Assembly (NCBI GenBank): GCA_032622095.1
Contig: CP136067.1
Coordinates: 59,003,899 to 59,067,898, forward strand
Direction: 5' to 3'
Length of the DNA: 64,000 bases
Source: Siphonodentalium dalli
Lineage: Eukaryota; Mollusca; Scaphopoda; Gadilida; Siphonodentaliidae
Of this stretch, positions 46,681-58,726 are shown piece by piece. Below the pieces are notes generated by a model. That model worked only from the letters and a program-made list of their open reading frames with translations. It did not search any database and was not told the DNA's origin. A program made the translations under genes and the position numbers. Position 1 is the first letter of the stretch; the number at the start of each line of letters is the position of its first letter.

Positions 46681-48174
46681 AATATTTAGACTCTATAATA
46701 CACAGCTTGTTCGAGAGTCTAATTTTAATTAGAATTGATGTGGGTGAACCAGTTATCATTGCTTATCGAAATGGTCGAATGTTTTACAATCGGAAAAGCA
46801 TATTGAGATGACCTTCAACTCAGATCATGCTTAAAAATAGGTCCCAATTTTTGCCCATGTTGGAAAAATTAAGCTTCTATGTTTTGGTTTTCCATGTAGA
46901 ACTGATGATTTTATCATGATTTTTGGAATATCCCCATGCTCACTATTCCAGTTATCTATACTGTTGACAACAACTTGCCGATCATAAAAGCCATGCAGAT
47001 TGGAAAAGGCAGAACATCTGAATCATTCATTAACTATGAATGTCAGAAATTGTGACCCCCCCTCGTCTGGAGTAAACTTGCTGGACATGCAACTGTTGGA
47101 ATTTAACTACAAACAGCTTTCCTCAAATAGTGTATATTCTCCAGGGTGATGGATTGGGAATGTCTGCACTCTTTTGATAAGCTGACCATTGCAAAACTCC
47201 CATATAATCAACATAATTGGTCTAGAAGATCCCTCAGGGAAATTAATGAGGTGGGGGAGGTATGCACCGTTATTTGCATTCCAAATTCCCAATCCATTAT
47301 CCATGATAATTGTAACCTGGGGTAATTTCTACAACTACTAGCAGGCTCTATCAGCAGTGTTCGCGCTGGAGAGAAAAATCTTCTGGCCAAAAAATTGGCC
47401 AAATGAAATTTTTAGTGGCCAAATGAACAAAATATTGGCCAAATTATAAAAAACTTTGGCCAAATGAAATACTCATTTTCTTGGCTATCACAATTCATGA
47501 CTATTAAAATTATAATTTTTAAATATATAACTCTTTGACTATGTCGCATCGCTGACACCGTGTTCGCAACTATTCAAATAATGGGGTGTGTTAGTTGTCA
47601 TCGCTATTTTCGGCGAAATAGAACAACAATTATGTTGCTTATTATCATGAGGTGTTCAATACCCATTGTTTATGGTGTGAAGTCCGCTTCTTATAAGACG
47701 GAAGGCAGTTTACAACACATTACATACATGTAACTGACATGTCATCGCTGGTACATCGAATGGGACAATGCATTTATGTATTTCATCTCACAGACTGCCT
47801 AATCAACAAAATATGATATAACCAGTGAGGAGATTAAGGTTTTTTACGATTAGTAATCGCCTTAGTACAACCATTACCAATCTATTAACACTCCCCTTAC
47901 AAAATAAATTTGGGTTGCCATCATATGATTTATCGGAAGTACGAAACCCGCATGTCCAAAACCGGCGATATTTCGTCGCCTGTCTTGGTCGATCTATTCA
48001 GCTGAATTAGATTTCTGTGTCCATTTTTGGTGAAAAAAAGTTTGGCCAAATGAAATTTTTTGAGGCCACCGACCACGCAAACACTGTCTAGCAGGGTCTC
48101 ATGGATTTCAACCCTGTTAAGGCACCTAGTTTTAGAAGATTCTTGTAAATTCAGGAAAATGCTAATGCAATACG
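46681..48174. other. Mostly anonymous; 'ttggccaaat' cluster at 47390-48070
   Basis: TGGCCAAA(T)GAAATTTTT occurs at 47400-47470 and again at 48040-48060, with CGCTGGAGAGAAAAA at the left and CGACCACGCAAACACTGT at the right, suggesting a decayed element. The minus frame at 47107-47304 (begins MDNGLGIWNANNGAYLPHLI) has no known domain. Confidence 0.35.
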
Positions 48175-48419
48175 ATATATGAGGCCCCCACCCCCCATGG
48201 AATACGGAATACCACTTAATACAGAGGGTGGAATACGGAATACCAGTTAACAGTCATATGGAATACATAAAAATATATGAAAACTTCATTTTTTGGAAGG
48301 TCGGCGTACGAATACCGGTATATTTGGAATACCTCCTAACAGAGGGGCCGGAATACGGCGTACCTCATAACAGGGCATGGAATACGGCGTACGAAAAGGG
48401 GGGTGGGGGCCTCATATAT
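48175..48419. mobile_element. Short element with 22-bp perfect inverted repeats
   Basis: ATATATGAGGCCCCCACCCC... at 48175-48196 and its exact inverse at 48398-48419. The interior has GGAATACGGAATACC and GGAATACGGCGTACC repeated. No clear target duplication. Confidence 0.8.
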
Positions 48420-49682
48420 GACATCATTAAAATTAAATAATCACAGTAGAACATGTAATAAGTCATGTTTATAACAGTCTATATGATAAAAGATTCCCGG
48501 ATATGCACGAGACTATTTGCCTATAAGTTCCAATTCCATTACATGAATGACTCCACAGAGAAGACGTGTATGCAGCAATGGTGCACAGGCTATAATTGTT
48601 TCACTTTGGGTGAAAATCGACCGAGCTGATTGACACCTCTGGAAGAGATTGATCTGCAACTCTGAAGAATATTACAACAGTTGAACATTCCAGTAAAGGC
48701 GACATCAGACCTGCTGCTGGCAGTATTTTGATAGTAAGGTAAAATGCTGCTAGACCAAGCATCCTCCGAAAAGGTGGCTTTATTTGACCGGTGGCTTTTT
48801 TAGAAATGAAAATTTTATTCTGGGAACAATCACTGAATAAAATTTGCTTTCAACAGTCTATGTTGGAAAATTATTTGATTAGATAACAATATTAATCAGC
48901 AAATTCTAAGTAAAAAAAAGAGGCATAACTCAATCAGAAATGGTGAGACCGAACCCAAATTCAAACTTGATCTTGAACACATACATATACATGTAACTTG
49001 AAAAATCATCCGGACAGCAAATAATCAGCAAATTCTATGTTGAAAAGGGGATGAGGTCCAGGGACCCTTCCATATAGGTATGTCCGGTTGCCTCAACATC
49101 CTCAGGCTGCCACTGATCATTCACTATCATTAGCACTGACTTACAGTTAACAAAGTTCATTGTACAAATGCACTTCCCCCCCTCATGACGTGTGAATTGA
49201 GAGAGTTGGTGACGAACTTCAGATGGTCCTTGAATAAATTAAAATAGCAGCTGTATAATACGCTATCCAATATATACATAGTATTTTGGTTGCATAATCC
49301 ATAGTGTTGACACATAACTCGGATTTGCCATATTTGGGAACCTGTAACTGGTGTGAAATTAAAGAAGCTTTAGTCTTCATTACTCACTTTCCATACAGTA
49401 ACTGCTGCCCTCTCCTCGTCAACTCATGTGGTAATATCTGCACAAGTATCTGCATGAATTTAATTGTCACTAATTTAGCTGTGTATAAGCTACTAAAACT
49501 GAGATTTATATTTTATCTCAAGTTTAATGAATTCAAAATTGTTCATTTTCTATTATTCAACACTATGAAGGTTTGATACTCCGAAGGTCCGATACTCTGA
49601 TTGTCAGATTATTAATGACGGGCAATGAAAACACTTGTATGTAAATTTGATTTGTTTTAAAGACTCTACCATTGATGCATTC
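48420..49682. other. Repeat pieces, no gene
   Basis: Contains the copy of the 9493-9585 repeat at 48773-48865 and a piece of the 'aactc...gaaatgg' repeat at 48895-49040 (CATCCGGACAGCAAATAATC). The rest is anonymous. Confidence 0.5.
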
Positions 49683-50700
49683 TTAACCCTTTGAACCCGG
49701 CTGGCCGGTATTCCGGCCAGAACGTAATTACATATATACACGACTGGCCGCTTTTCCGGCCATGACGTAATCTCGTTCTACCGTCCGCGTCCCAGTGTTG
49801 CACTTTATTTTTTATATTTCAATAAATACTCAATGTTAAGAAAATAAAAATAGTGTTGCATAAAATTAATATTATAACTGTTTTAGCTGCCCAAAAAAGG
49901 TTTTGTTTGGCATAACGAAGTATAAGCCAATTAAAAACCGGATACAGTCTCCATTTTATCACATTTCTGCAATGACGGCACCGCCATATTGCTTCTCGCG
50001 ACCTCTCGTTTCGCGTTAGGTCATATCGCCTTATATGGCTCATAAGAGATCTAAAAATATATATTTATAGGTAAAAACTTTAGTGACGTATTCTTGTGGT
50101 ATTTATAACCCCCAATGTGTGAAGAAATTCCCGCTAAATTATATAATTCGCGCCAACGAATGTCGGATGTAAACACATGTCATACAAGTTTTGTTCAAGA
50201 ATATACAAACTTCTGAGTTCATTAAATCATAACTTTTTTGTGCAAAGGTACACGCTATATAGATTTTCACGAGAATAAAGTTCAGAATCGTGTCTTTAAG
50301 ATGGCATAAGCCAATAGACAGCACAATGCCACGCATTTTAGTTATTGGTGGGGTATTCAGAGAACACCCATACTTTGTTTTGGTTAAAACCCATATGACG
50401 TCATGTATTTTATACGTTGGGATTGTGACGTTACGTAAAAAAAATTGGCAGTTTCTATAATAAATCTAATAAGTTTTCAATTTTTAATAACTTTTTCTGG
50501 ATTTAAGATATTGAAATAGATTGTGATGTGCTGAATTCAGAATTTAATAATCTTTCCAATGGTGTAAACAATATGGTAGAAGAGAATGCATACATGTACA
50601 TACCATACGCCTGAACACAGTCTACAATAAGTCAAAATACCCCTGGGAGCCCAGGGTCAGGGCGTCGATCGTTGTGGGGAGCCAGGGTTCAAAGGGTTAA
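49683..50700. mobile_element. TTAA-flanked non-autonomous element, 1.0 kb
   Basis: TTAACCCTTTGAACCC at 49683 and its exact inverse GGGTTCAAAGGGTTAA ending at 50700. Just inside the left end lie two palindromes, GGCCGGTATTCCGGCC and GGCCGCTTTTCCGGCC. The interior is AT-rich and lacks a transposase; the minus frame at 49819-50043 is not recognisable. Confidence 0.82.
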
Positions 50701-51379
50701 ACTTATAACTATTTTGTACATTTGCCTTCTAGTGACTCATAAAATGTAGGGGCTCAGCAATGTATAATGTATTTTTGTAACGTCGCGTTGATAAAAATAA
50801 ATCGATGAGGGCGCGAAATATATAGACGCCGACTATTTGTGCATTAATAAATTTGTCGAAAGATTCATCAATTCGAAAGTGAAAAGGTTCTATCTTCGAC
50901 GTCAAAGCATTCTTGTTGGCTTCCCCCACCCCCACATACATGTATGGCAAGGTTGAAGAGCGTTGTCTCAAATATGTGCAGAAAAGATATAGCGTTGAAT
51001 TTTCCCCAAATATAGTCTTCAAATTAGTACTTTATAGTGCATTCTATTAACTTTATTTTTTTTATTTTTTCGTAGCGTGATTTCAGTTTCCTAATTTCGA
51101 GAACCGAAGATCTCATGCATATAATCACGACACGAGACTAAGTATCTTAATAGGTATAACTCAGCATCTCCATATAAGAAGTAAATTACTCGTATGAACC
51201 AACCCAAATTTGCTGGTGCTTCACAGAACAAAATAAATTATTTGAACCTACCAACAAACATACATGCAAGAAAGAGGTTTGCGCTTGTCTTAGGTGCACT
51301 GCGATGATGCAAAATCTCAGAAAACCACACATAATAATTCACCCTTTGGTTATAACTTCTGATAATTCAAATGTATACC
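50701..51379. other. Anonymous sequence, locally CpG-richer
   Basis: The minus frame at 50729-51022 (97 residues) has no domain or splice support. Nothing else seen. Confidence 0.3.
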
Positions 51380-51590
51380 GACCTCTAGAAGAACGATCAT
51401 CAAAGGTCTGCAAGCGATGAAACCCAGTTACCTCAGAACACCGTTGAAGTATAGGTCTGTTGGAGTATTGGACCTTTGAAGTAATCGGTCTTCAGAGATT
51501 TAGACCTTCGGAGTATTAATAATTAGGCCTTCACAACAACAGTACATAACCCTCACCAACTGAGCTATCCAGAAAACGTGATCACATGTG
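51380..51590 (-). repeat. tRNA-related SINE head with 'gaaggtc' repeats
   Basis: The minus strand has GGATAGCTCAGTTGGTGAGG, very like a tRNA 5' half with A box, at about 51574-51550. Downstream are repeated pieces like CTCCGAAGGTCTAAATC and CTTCAAAGGTCCAATACTCC. Similar GAAGGTCCGATACTC occurs near 49580. Confidence 0.4.
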
Positions 51591-52009
51591 GATGCATCCA
51601 AGTTAGATATATTATCAGATCAGATATGCAAGCAGTTGTGCAGTTGTGTATGCATGCATGCTTCTCTAGCTTCCTCGGATATTCCGCAAGATGGGGCAAT
51701 AGAATTTAATGTACCTGGTAGTGCATGGTTTATAACTATCAAATATACCTGTGCATGCAGTTGCAACAGCTTGTGGAAACTTACTCTCAGGTGCCCAATA
51801 AGATTGTCGACACTATTATTATTTTTGGAGAAAATTTCCCATGATTACTATTATTTGGCAAAAAGAGTGAAATTGCCATCACTATATTTATATTACTTTA
51901 GCCATTTAGCTATTATTAAGCCATCACTATGACTCAACTATTTTTATATCTGTTGTGTTGAGGGAAATAAGAATATGGGTGTAGCTACATGCATATAATT
52001 CTTGGTTGC

Positions 52010-52215
52010 ATGTACCGACTAGTCGACTTCGACTCAAATATTGGGGTTGGACTAGTCGACTTCAGAATCTCAAGTCGTTTCAACACTATCAAAGTCCAAA
52101 CCACATTATAAACCCCTTTCGTTGGCATGGACGGACGGACACACAGACGGATGGACGACAACCCAATGAACCCATGGCAATAGCTCAAACTTGACTTTGT
52201 CAAGTTGAGCTAATA
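52010..52215 (+). repeat. Tail of the 'ccaagatggc' repeat with GACTAGTCGACTTC motif
   Basis: GGACGGACACACAGACGGATGG, 'cccatggcaatagctcaaac' and the end CAAGTTGAGCTAA match the tail at 20060-20131. The upstream units are missing. Confidence 0.65.
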
Positions 52216-52420
52216 AAAAAGTGTATACTCCATATATTATGAACGATGCCAACAGAAAACTATCGAATGTGAACGCTGCATGAAGGTTATCAACAAGTGA
52301 ACTATTATTATTCATCTTCTGTGTGATCATTTTCACACTATTCATATAGGATTTTGTCTTGATCACATTTGTTAGAAGATTTTATCAAAATCCGCTGATA
52401 AGTACACATACCATTACTTT

Positions 52421-52792
52421 AATAATAATATAGACAAGTATGGAAAGCTCCTGTGTGAGATTGACGAGTCGCCATCCGAGATTGTAACGTCATAACTAAT
52501 CCGTGCTTCTAATTATAGCCTGTAAGTCGGATGGCGACTCGTCAGATTTTCAATTTTTGTATTGTTGGAAATTCACATTAATAAATGTTGCAAGAAATGC
52601 CAAATCATTTCAGATTTGCAGTGTTACTTTCAAGACATATATATAGTTTATTGAGTGGAAGAAATATTTTTACAATTGATGCATTTTTATGCTGAAACAG
52701 GACTTGAAACTAGTTGTGGTAGCGGGAGTCCAATTGACTCTGAATCCAGTAAATTGGCCAGCTTTCCATACTTGTCTATATATTATTATTAT
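52421..52792. mobile_element. Terminal-inverted-repeat element, 372 bp
   Basis: TAGACAAGTATGGAAAGCT at the left is inverted exactly at 52760-52780, and the flanks AATAATAATA / TATTATTATTATT extend the pairing. An inner inverted pair GACGAGTCGCCATCCGA / TCGGATGGCGACTCGTC lies at 52465-52543. Confidence 0.75.
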
Positions 52793-52944
52793 TGAAGTAA
52801 TGTTGTGTGTATTTATCATTGGATTTTGATAATAATTTCCAACAACTGTGGTCTTAATTCAAAGCCGTTTTTTACCAATAGACAAATTGAAGTGATATTC
52901 ATGCACATACATTGTTCGACCCATATAAAAATCCCCCTTGGTGT

Positions 52945-53275
52945 CACCTTGGTTCACCATGGTGGTAGCACAGTAAAGTGGTACCACAGTGAAAACACCA
53001 CAGTGGTACCAAGGTGGTAGCACAGTAAAGTTTTTGTACCAAGGTGGTACCACGGTGGTAGCACAGTAAAGTTTTTGTACCAAGGTGAAACCATGGTGGC
53101 ACCAAACCTGACCAAGGTATCACCATGGTGGTAGCACAGTAATTTTTTTCTACCAAGGTGACACCAAGGTATCACCACGGTGGTAGCACAGTAAAGTTTT
53201 TCTATCAAGGTGAAACCATGGTGGCACCAAGTATAACCACGGTGGTAGCACAGCACTAAAGTTTTTAAATCAAGG
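52945..53275. repeat. Degenerate tandem repeat, GGTGGTA(C/G)CACAGTAAAGTTTTT
   Basis: ACCA(C/T)GGTGGTAGCACAGTAA recurs at about 52958, 53050, 53122 and 53178, alternating with ACCAAGGTG blocks. The motif is near-palindromic (CCACCATGGTGG), so it reads as open frames on both strands. Confidence 0.85.
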
Positions 53276-55076
53276 TACCACTATTACATTTTACTTTGAC
53301 CTTCAACCACAATGCTATTTACCATGTTGTGGGTCTCATCTACAATGGTATTTACATGCTTTGATATACCACGGTACTGGTACACCCCGGTACAATAGTA
53401 CCGCGGTTATATACCCCGGGTTCTATAATTATCACTGGGAAAACAAATTATTTAAATTTTAACCATTGAATTGTTAAACGTGATATTTTTTGCACTAAAC
53501 CATATTTTTTGTCGAACCAAATGACACCAGCTTTTGACGTGAGAAGATACATGTATGTAGTTGTTCGTAACAAAGAGCCGACATTGTTAGACCCAAATCG
53601 GCCACCCGATTGGTGAGTCGTGCGCGGTATCAAGTGGTGATGCGTGCGTCGTCTGCCGGAAAGCTTCAATATTGACGATTTTGTAAAGGCGAACTGAACG
53701 ACTCTGAATGGGGATTTTCGGATCTGGACGAATCCTTTAAAGGTAATAATTGCTGCCTTATGATAACACATCAATATAAAAGAATAGGTTCAGATGGACA
53801 TGTTTAGAAAGAGATATACATACCCAAAATAGTCGCTGTTAATATCATTTCTACCTACATAAAGCTCTATATAGAGGTCATGATTGATGCCCTGTCCGCT
53901 AGTTTACATCGACAATTTGCAAACGCATTTAATTTTTTAATCTGATGGATTAATCTTGGTTTTCAATTTGGATAACCACATATTGAACTCTGAGACGTTT
54001 ACATTTGAATGTTTCAACTCGTTTGCGAGTACTATATAGCAGTAATTAGTACGAAGTTTTTAATGTACGAAAACAAATTTAAAATGTGAGCGGGAGAGAA
54101 CTCTTGTCTCTCGTGCAGGTTGATTGACGGGGAAAAAAACATGATTTTCTCTGATAATTCTCTCACAATTTACTATTTCTTAATATTCAGACGGTATGCA
54201 TACTATGAATTAATTGGTGGTGGCTGATGAGATAATTGTATTGTAATGATCTGATGATGGGTGTTATTTTTTTAATTTTAAATCATATGTTATTGACTTA
54301 TTTTGTTTACAACTTTCTTCTGACGTTCTGTTCACAATCAGTCACGCGGTGATTACAGTTTAGCGTGATTCCACTTAACCTAGTCGAAAATCTATGGGAT
54401 AAAGATACCTTCAGTGTATAGTAAATTTAGACTACCCTTATTCCAGAATGAACCAGATACATGCAGGCGATGAAAGACCGATGGTCTATTTTAGTTTAAA
54501 TTTAGATCGATCGGTCTAATATTTAAAGACCTATTTAAGTTCGACCTCAATCAAGTTTCGACTTTCAAGTGACTGATTTTGAATGATAGGGGGTTTCTAA
54601 GCAAATTCACAGAACAAAAGTTATTCTAGTATTTACATGTATATGTAACAGAACGAGTGAGACTGAGAGAAGTGCGATAGTCGCACCGAACATTGGCAAC
54701 ACCCGGAATCACCAGGCTGACTAACCGAGCTTGACTTCGCTTAAAGTGATGTGAAATACTCTGGTATGGTGATCAAATAGAAATGGAAAATAATCTTGTT
54801 CAAATTTTTACAAATAGTATATCTAAATTGATAATACACACTGTCATTCTTGTATATGAATCAAATGCAGTGACTCTCCACCCGAACAAGTACATAATAT
54901 GTCTAGCTGGTAATCACACAAAACGTCTAATGACAAGGATATGACTGAAAGACCTTCTTGTTCACACCAAGTCTTGTTCGGGTTACTTATACATATCAGA
55001 AAAATATGGGGTCGGCAGGTATACTTGGCTTAAATTTTTATTTTTTAATTAGTTATTTTCTTATGTTGACCTATTC
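53276..55076. other. No gene seen
   Basis: A CpG-richer patch at 53560-53760 with CGATTGG and a possible donor (AAAG/GTAATAA) could be a 5' untranslated exon on the plus strand, but nothing downstream confirms it. The rest is AT-rich. Confidence 0.3.
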
Positions 55077-55359
55077 TTAACCCTTTCATGATGGGAGCTG
55101 CTCTGGTGCTGCATTAACCTTTTCATGACTAGAGCTTCCCGAAATTATGTGAACACCATGTGCCAAAGCATTTTCTTATACAGATATATGCGAGTCACCC
55201 ATGGGCACCTCGAATATATAAGAGAATGCATTAGAATAATATTTAAGCCAATGCATTCTCTTAGATATGCGAGGTACCAATACTCACATATATAAGAGAA
55301 TGCACTGGCACAGGATATTTAATGCTGCTCTAGCGCAACACCCGTCATGAAAGTGTTAA
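55077..55359. mobile_element. TTAA-flanked 'CCCTTTCATGA' MITE, composite
   Basis: TTAACCCTTTCATGATGGGA at the left, CCGTCATGAAAGTGTTAA at the right. A second left end (TTAACCTTTTCATGACTAGA) starts at 55116, so one copy appears nested in or recombined with another. Internal GCATTCTCTTAGATATGCGAGG and ATATATAAGAGAATGCACTGG. Confidence 0.72.
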
Positions 55360-55502
55360 ACATATTATGCCAGTGCATTCTCTTAATAGACTCTTATATA
55401 TGCAAGTGGTTTCTTTTTTGCATTGTTTATTTTGTTGATGGGTGGATACCATGTATGTTAGTTCCAATCGTTTGACAATGCCTCGATTAAAGAATCGATC
55501 AA

Positions 55503-55614
55503 TTAACTAGGGTTAGCCCCCTCCCCATCAGGGTAATCTGCAATGTAGCCCACCCCATGTCGGGGATCATAGTCCTTCTGACTGTCCTTGTGCCTGGGAA
55601 ATCTGGCACCATCC
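55503..55614 (-). CDS. Possible terminal exon of an unidentified gene
   Basis: After the acceptor CCAACCACCTTGCAG an open frame of 36 residues reads DGARFPRHKDSQKDYDPRHG, VGYIADYPDG, EGANPS and stops at TAA (55505-55503). The composition (Asp, Arg, Lys, Gly, Pro, Tyr) is protein-like and unlike chance translation of AT-rich DNA. I do not recognise a family and found no matching upstream exon. The opposite strand is also open here (ends in GKSGTIPARWLEERF), so strand and even coding status are uncertain. Confidence 0.25.
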
Positions 55615-56970
55615 CTGCAAGGTGGTTGGAAGAAAGGTTTAAACACTTGAAAATTTAGTGTCATTTATATTCCCATTCGTCAAGCGACAACACCGGAGAT
55701 GATATTAAATTATTTGTACATGATTGAGATTCTACAGAAGATGTATTTCACAGTAGGTGAATGTCCCATCTCAATATTGCATGATTTAGGCGACTTTGAT
55801 GAGCCGATTTTGCTTTGCGTTGCTTTCAATCATGGAATTTCTCCCAGGTAATTAATTCAATATTTATGGCGATATTGGCCCACAAGTCACAAAAATCATG
55901 CAATCTCGAGCTGGAAGTTGGAACCAACCCCTACTTAGAAATAGATTATTAAGGAACAAGAATTAACAAACCCTTATATTCCCCGTGTTGTTTGTTCATT
56001 GTTGTAAAGCTCATCAGAATAACAACCAGTTTCCAGCCAGGTTCTGAACAGATGGAATATGATATGATCATTACAAATTTGAGATATGATGGTCCCATGC
56101 GAGTCAAACAGAATGAACCTTGTATTACATGACCATGTAAATCTTATCGGCAACTTGTTATATTAATTGTTCTATAATGTATAATTGATGCTTCATATTA
56201 GACTATTTTTTTAATACAATGTACTATTCTTTTCAGTGTGTGCTAACGTGCAGCAGGGAATCTAGTGCCAGAGTATGTGTCGTATGAATAGGTGACTTGT
56301 ATGGGATTGTGCAGCTACTACATACATTGTACATGTGTGTACATGTACTTCATCATGGAAATAACAATATGTTATTCATCAACTTTATCTACATAAATAC
56401 ATGTAGTGTACTGCGATATATGCGTGTGATACAGTCTGGAATGTTCACTTTTTATGGTATAGTAAATTAGTAACATGATGCTGAACAATCAAGAATACTC
56501 AACAATAATCGTTGAAAAGTTTCTCCGTACCTTTCTCCTACTGACTTAATTATGGCAAAAGTGCCAAGCTGTTAATTATGGGGCAGGTTAATACAAATGG
56601 ATGTGTGGTGACTGGTCAAACTGTTTTGTGTGACTGAAAGTACTCGAGTAATTTTAACTGTCAGTGGGCTGACGCATACATGTGATAATTTACAGTTTCA
56701 AATTGGATAATATTGAAGAGTAGCAGGTGCCAGAGGTGGATATTCTGTACTGGTTATTTCAATGTTCTTGTTGCAAGGGGTGAATACATAGGGCCTACAG
56801 ATGACATGGTGAGACAATGTTACGGCAGAAAGGTAATGGCGTTCTGGAGAAGTTTGAATAAATGTTGAAAATTTTAATTTTATGAAGCTGTGTGTTCCTT
56901 TTCACAATAGTTGAGTCCAATCAAAGATGTTTTTCCTCGATACTTAGATGCAAGTCTGCAAATAGTGTGT
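55615..56970. other. Unassigned sequence
   Basis: Plus-strand open frames of 53 residues (to TAA at about 55857) and about 59 residues (ending ...NEPCIT at about 56140) have protein-like composition but no known domain or consistent splicing. No repeat seen. Confidence 0.25.
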
Positions 56971-56974
56971 CTGA

Positions 56975-57335
56975 CATTTGCAGAATGAGGTCCCCCAGAG
57001 GGTGAAATTAGTGACGCTATCCCGCACAGTGGGCTAGCATCACAAAATTTAAATTCACCCTCTGGGGACCTCATTCTGCTAAGGTCTCATCTTCTAGGAA
57101 TTATTTATAGTCACAAATTAACAATGTTTTGAATTACTTAATCCCCTTCTATTCAGTTTCTATATCCCCTAATTTGCAGCAGATAAAATTCAATTGGGGA
57201 ATTTCATACTGATACTAGATCTCCCATAGCATGCTGCAGTTGAGGCTTAAGCAGAATGAAGTCCCCAGAGGGTGAATTTGGTGATGCTAACCCTCTGGGG
57301 ACCTCATTCTGCAAATGACAGACATATTATTTGCA
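56975..57335. repeat. Two hairpin units of the 'CAGAATGAGGTCCCCAGAG' family
   Basis: 56979-57080: GCAGAATGAGGTCCCCCAGAG faces CCCTCTGGGGACCTCATTCTGC. 57251-57312: GCAGAATGAAGTCCCCAGAG faces CCTCTGGGGACCTCATTCTGC. Confidence 0.8.
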
Positions 57336-57414
57336 GCCTTGTTTAGATTTACATATAAACACATTTATGCAAAGTTTCATCTGTCTGAGACTGTCTCCTC
57401 CCTTGTGTCATGAT

Positions 57415-57622
57415 AAACCACATGATAAACCACAGTATACCATCATGGTAACACCATGGTAAACCAAAGTATACCACCATGATAACACCACAGTAAACCA
57501 TGGTAAACCACAGTATACCACCATGGTAACACCGCGGTAAACCATGGTAACACCACTGTAAACGACAGTATACCAGCATGGTAACACCACAGTAAACCAA
57601 AGTATACCACCATGGTAACACC
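57415..57622. repeat. Minisatellite ACCATGGTAACACC / GTAAACCACAGTATACC, left part
   Basis: Alternating GGTAACACC and GTAAACCA(C/A)AGTATACCA(C/T)CATG units. The array is interrupted by the element at 57623-59126 and resumes at 59127. Confidence 0.85.
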
Positions 57623-58181
57623 GGATCTGGGCCCACTCGCCCCAGGGCCCACTCGCCCCAGGCAGTTTTTGGGGCGAGCTGGCCCAGGTTTCAGGGGCGA
57701 GTTGGCCCGGGTAATACATTTGTATTAAAGTTGTAAATAAGTTAATAAATATATTAATTTTTTAAGTTCATATTATGATATATTTCAGAGTTATGTCCAT
57801 CAATTTCGACATTTAGATTACTTTAGGCACGTTTGTTAGCAAAGATAATAGCCAGTATATCACACTAGTTGGTTTGAACGACGAACCAGCGAATTCATAA
57901 ATAACAATACGTGTAATGAACTGTTTTCACATTCTTGATATTAAAGTTTCTCTTATTCCATCTCACTATCTCTGGAGTTTGGGAAACCCTTAGCCGTTAT
58001 TGTCCCCGCATTCTTATCCTGTCAAAACAATAGAAGCATGTTGTTTACACAGTAAACAGTCGACTAATCACACCTCACACTTCAGAGGGTGAGATGGCTT
58101 CAGAACGTGTGATAGATAACCACTTTCATATGCCGACCACATACAGTATATAAGCAGTGCGATTTTTATCTGACATCATAA

Positions 58182-58290
58182 CCACAAAGATGTTCCGTTA
58201 TACAACCGCAGTGGCTCGACTCCAGCACATTTTCGATCGAGGAATGGAGTATCTTTCGGCATGACGTGCGGACAAATAATGATCTCGAAG
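58182..58290 (+). pseudogene. MULE-type transposase-like fragment, exon A
   Basis: The frame reads ...QPQWLDSSTFSIEEWSIFRH, DVRTNNDLE and one base of Gly, then the donor GTGTGT. An aromatic-rich segment followed by RTNN.(L/V)EGWHRRLN is the C-terminal signature I know from MULE-domain transposases and their FLYWCH-associated host copies. An in-frame TAA lies just upstream (58179-58181) and no DDE catalytic core is visible, so the gene is truncated. Confidence 0.5.
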
Positions 58291-58523
58291 GTGTGTATTC
58301 AACATGTATATTTAATGATATTCAACAACATTCAGTAACAAACATATTAAATTCAACAATCTATAATTATAATATTTAAATAATTTGATTAATTAATTAA
58401 TCGCGTATTCAGAGAATTAATAATATTAATAATTCGATTAATTAATTCCAATATTATATAACAGATTTCAAAATGAATTAATTACTGTCATTTGTTAATT
58501 AACTCATTTGTTTTTTTCTTCAG

Positions 58524-58726
58524 GCTGGCATCGAAGACTAAATGCATCAATTGTAGAGTTAAACGTCTTAGCCGTCGACCTTGAAACCGACAGCTGGACG
58601 GCATACACCCAGTAGGCAAAACAGATCTGCGACCTATGGGATTCCTACACAGCAGATCCACCAGAAATGACGACAGGTGCATTCCTGAAGAAATGTGCTG
58701 CATTATATCTTAAGAGCAAAGCATAG
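58524..58726 (+). pseudogene. MULE-type transposase-like fragment, exon B with an in-frame stop
   Basis: After the acceptor TTTTTTTCTTCAG the split Gly is completed and WHRRLNASIVELNVL follows. A TAG at 58613-58615 interrupts the frame after TAYTQ. The same frame then continues 36 residues (AKQICDLWDSYTADPPEMTT, FLKKCAALYLKSKA) to a second TAG. The 233-bp intron (58291-58523) is strongly AT-rich. One premature stop suggests recent decay, or a short natural C-terminus. Confidence 0.5.

Noticed and set aside
47107-47304. Minus ORF beginning MDNGLGIWNANNGAYLPHLI
   Set aside because: Has a plausible acceptor but no domain or partner exon; kept only as a note.
50729-51022. 97-residue minus ORF in a CpG-richer stretch
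   Set aside because: No motif, no upstream or downstream exon found.
51550-51590. tRNA gene (GGATAGCTCAGTTGG)
   Set aside because: Only the 5' half is tRNA-like; there is no B box or acceptor stem, so a SINE head is likelier.
53560-53760. Possible promoter and first exon (inverted CCAAT box, donor-like GTAATAA)
   Set aside because: No following exon recognised, and such motifs occur by chance.
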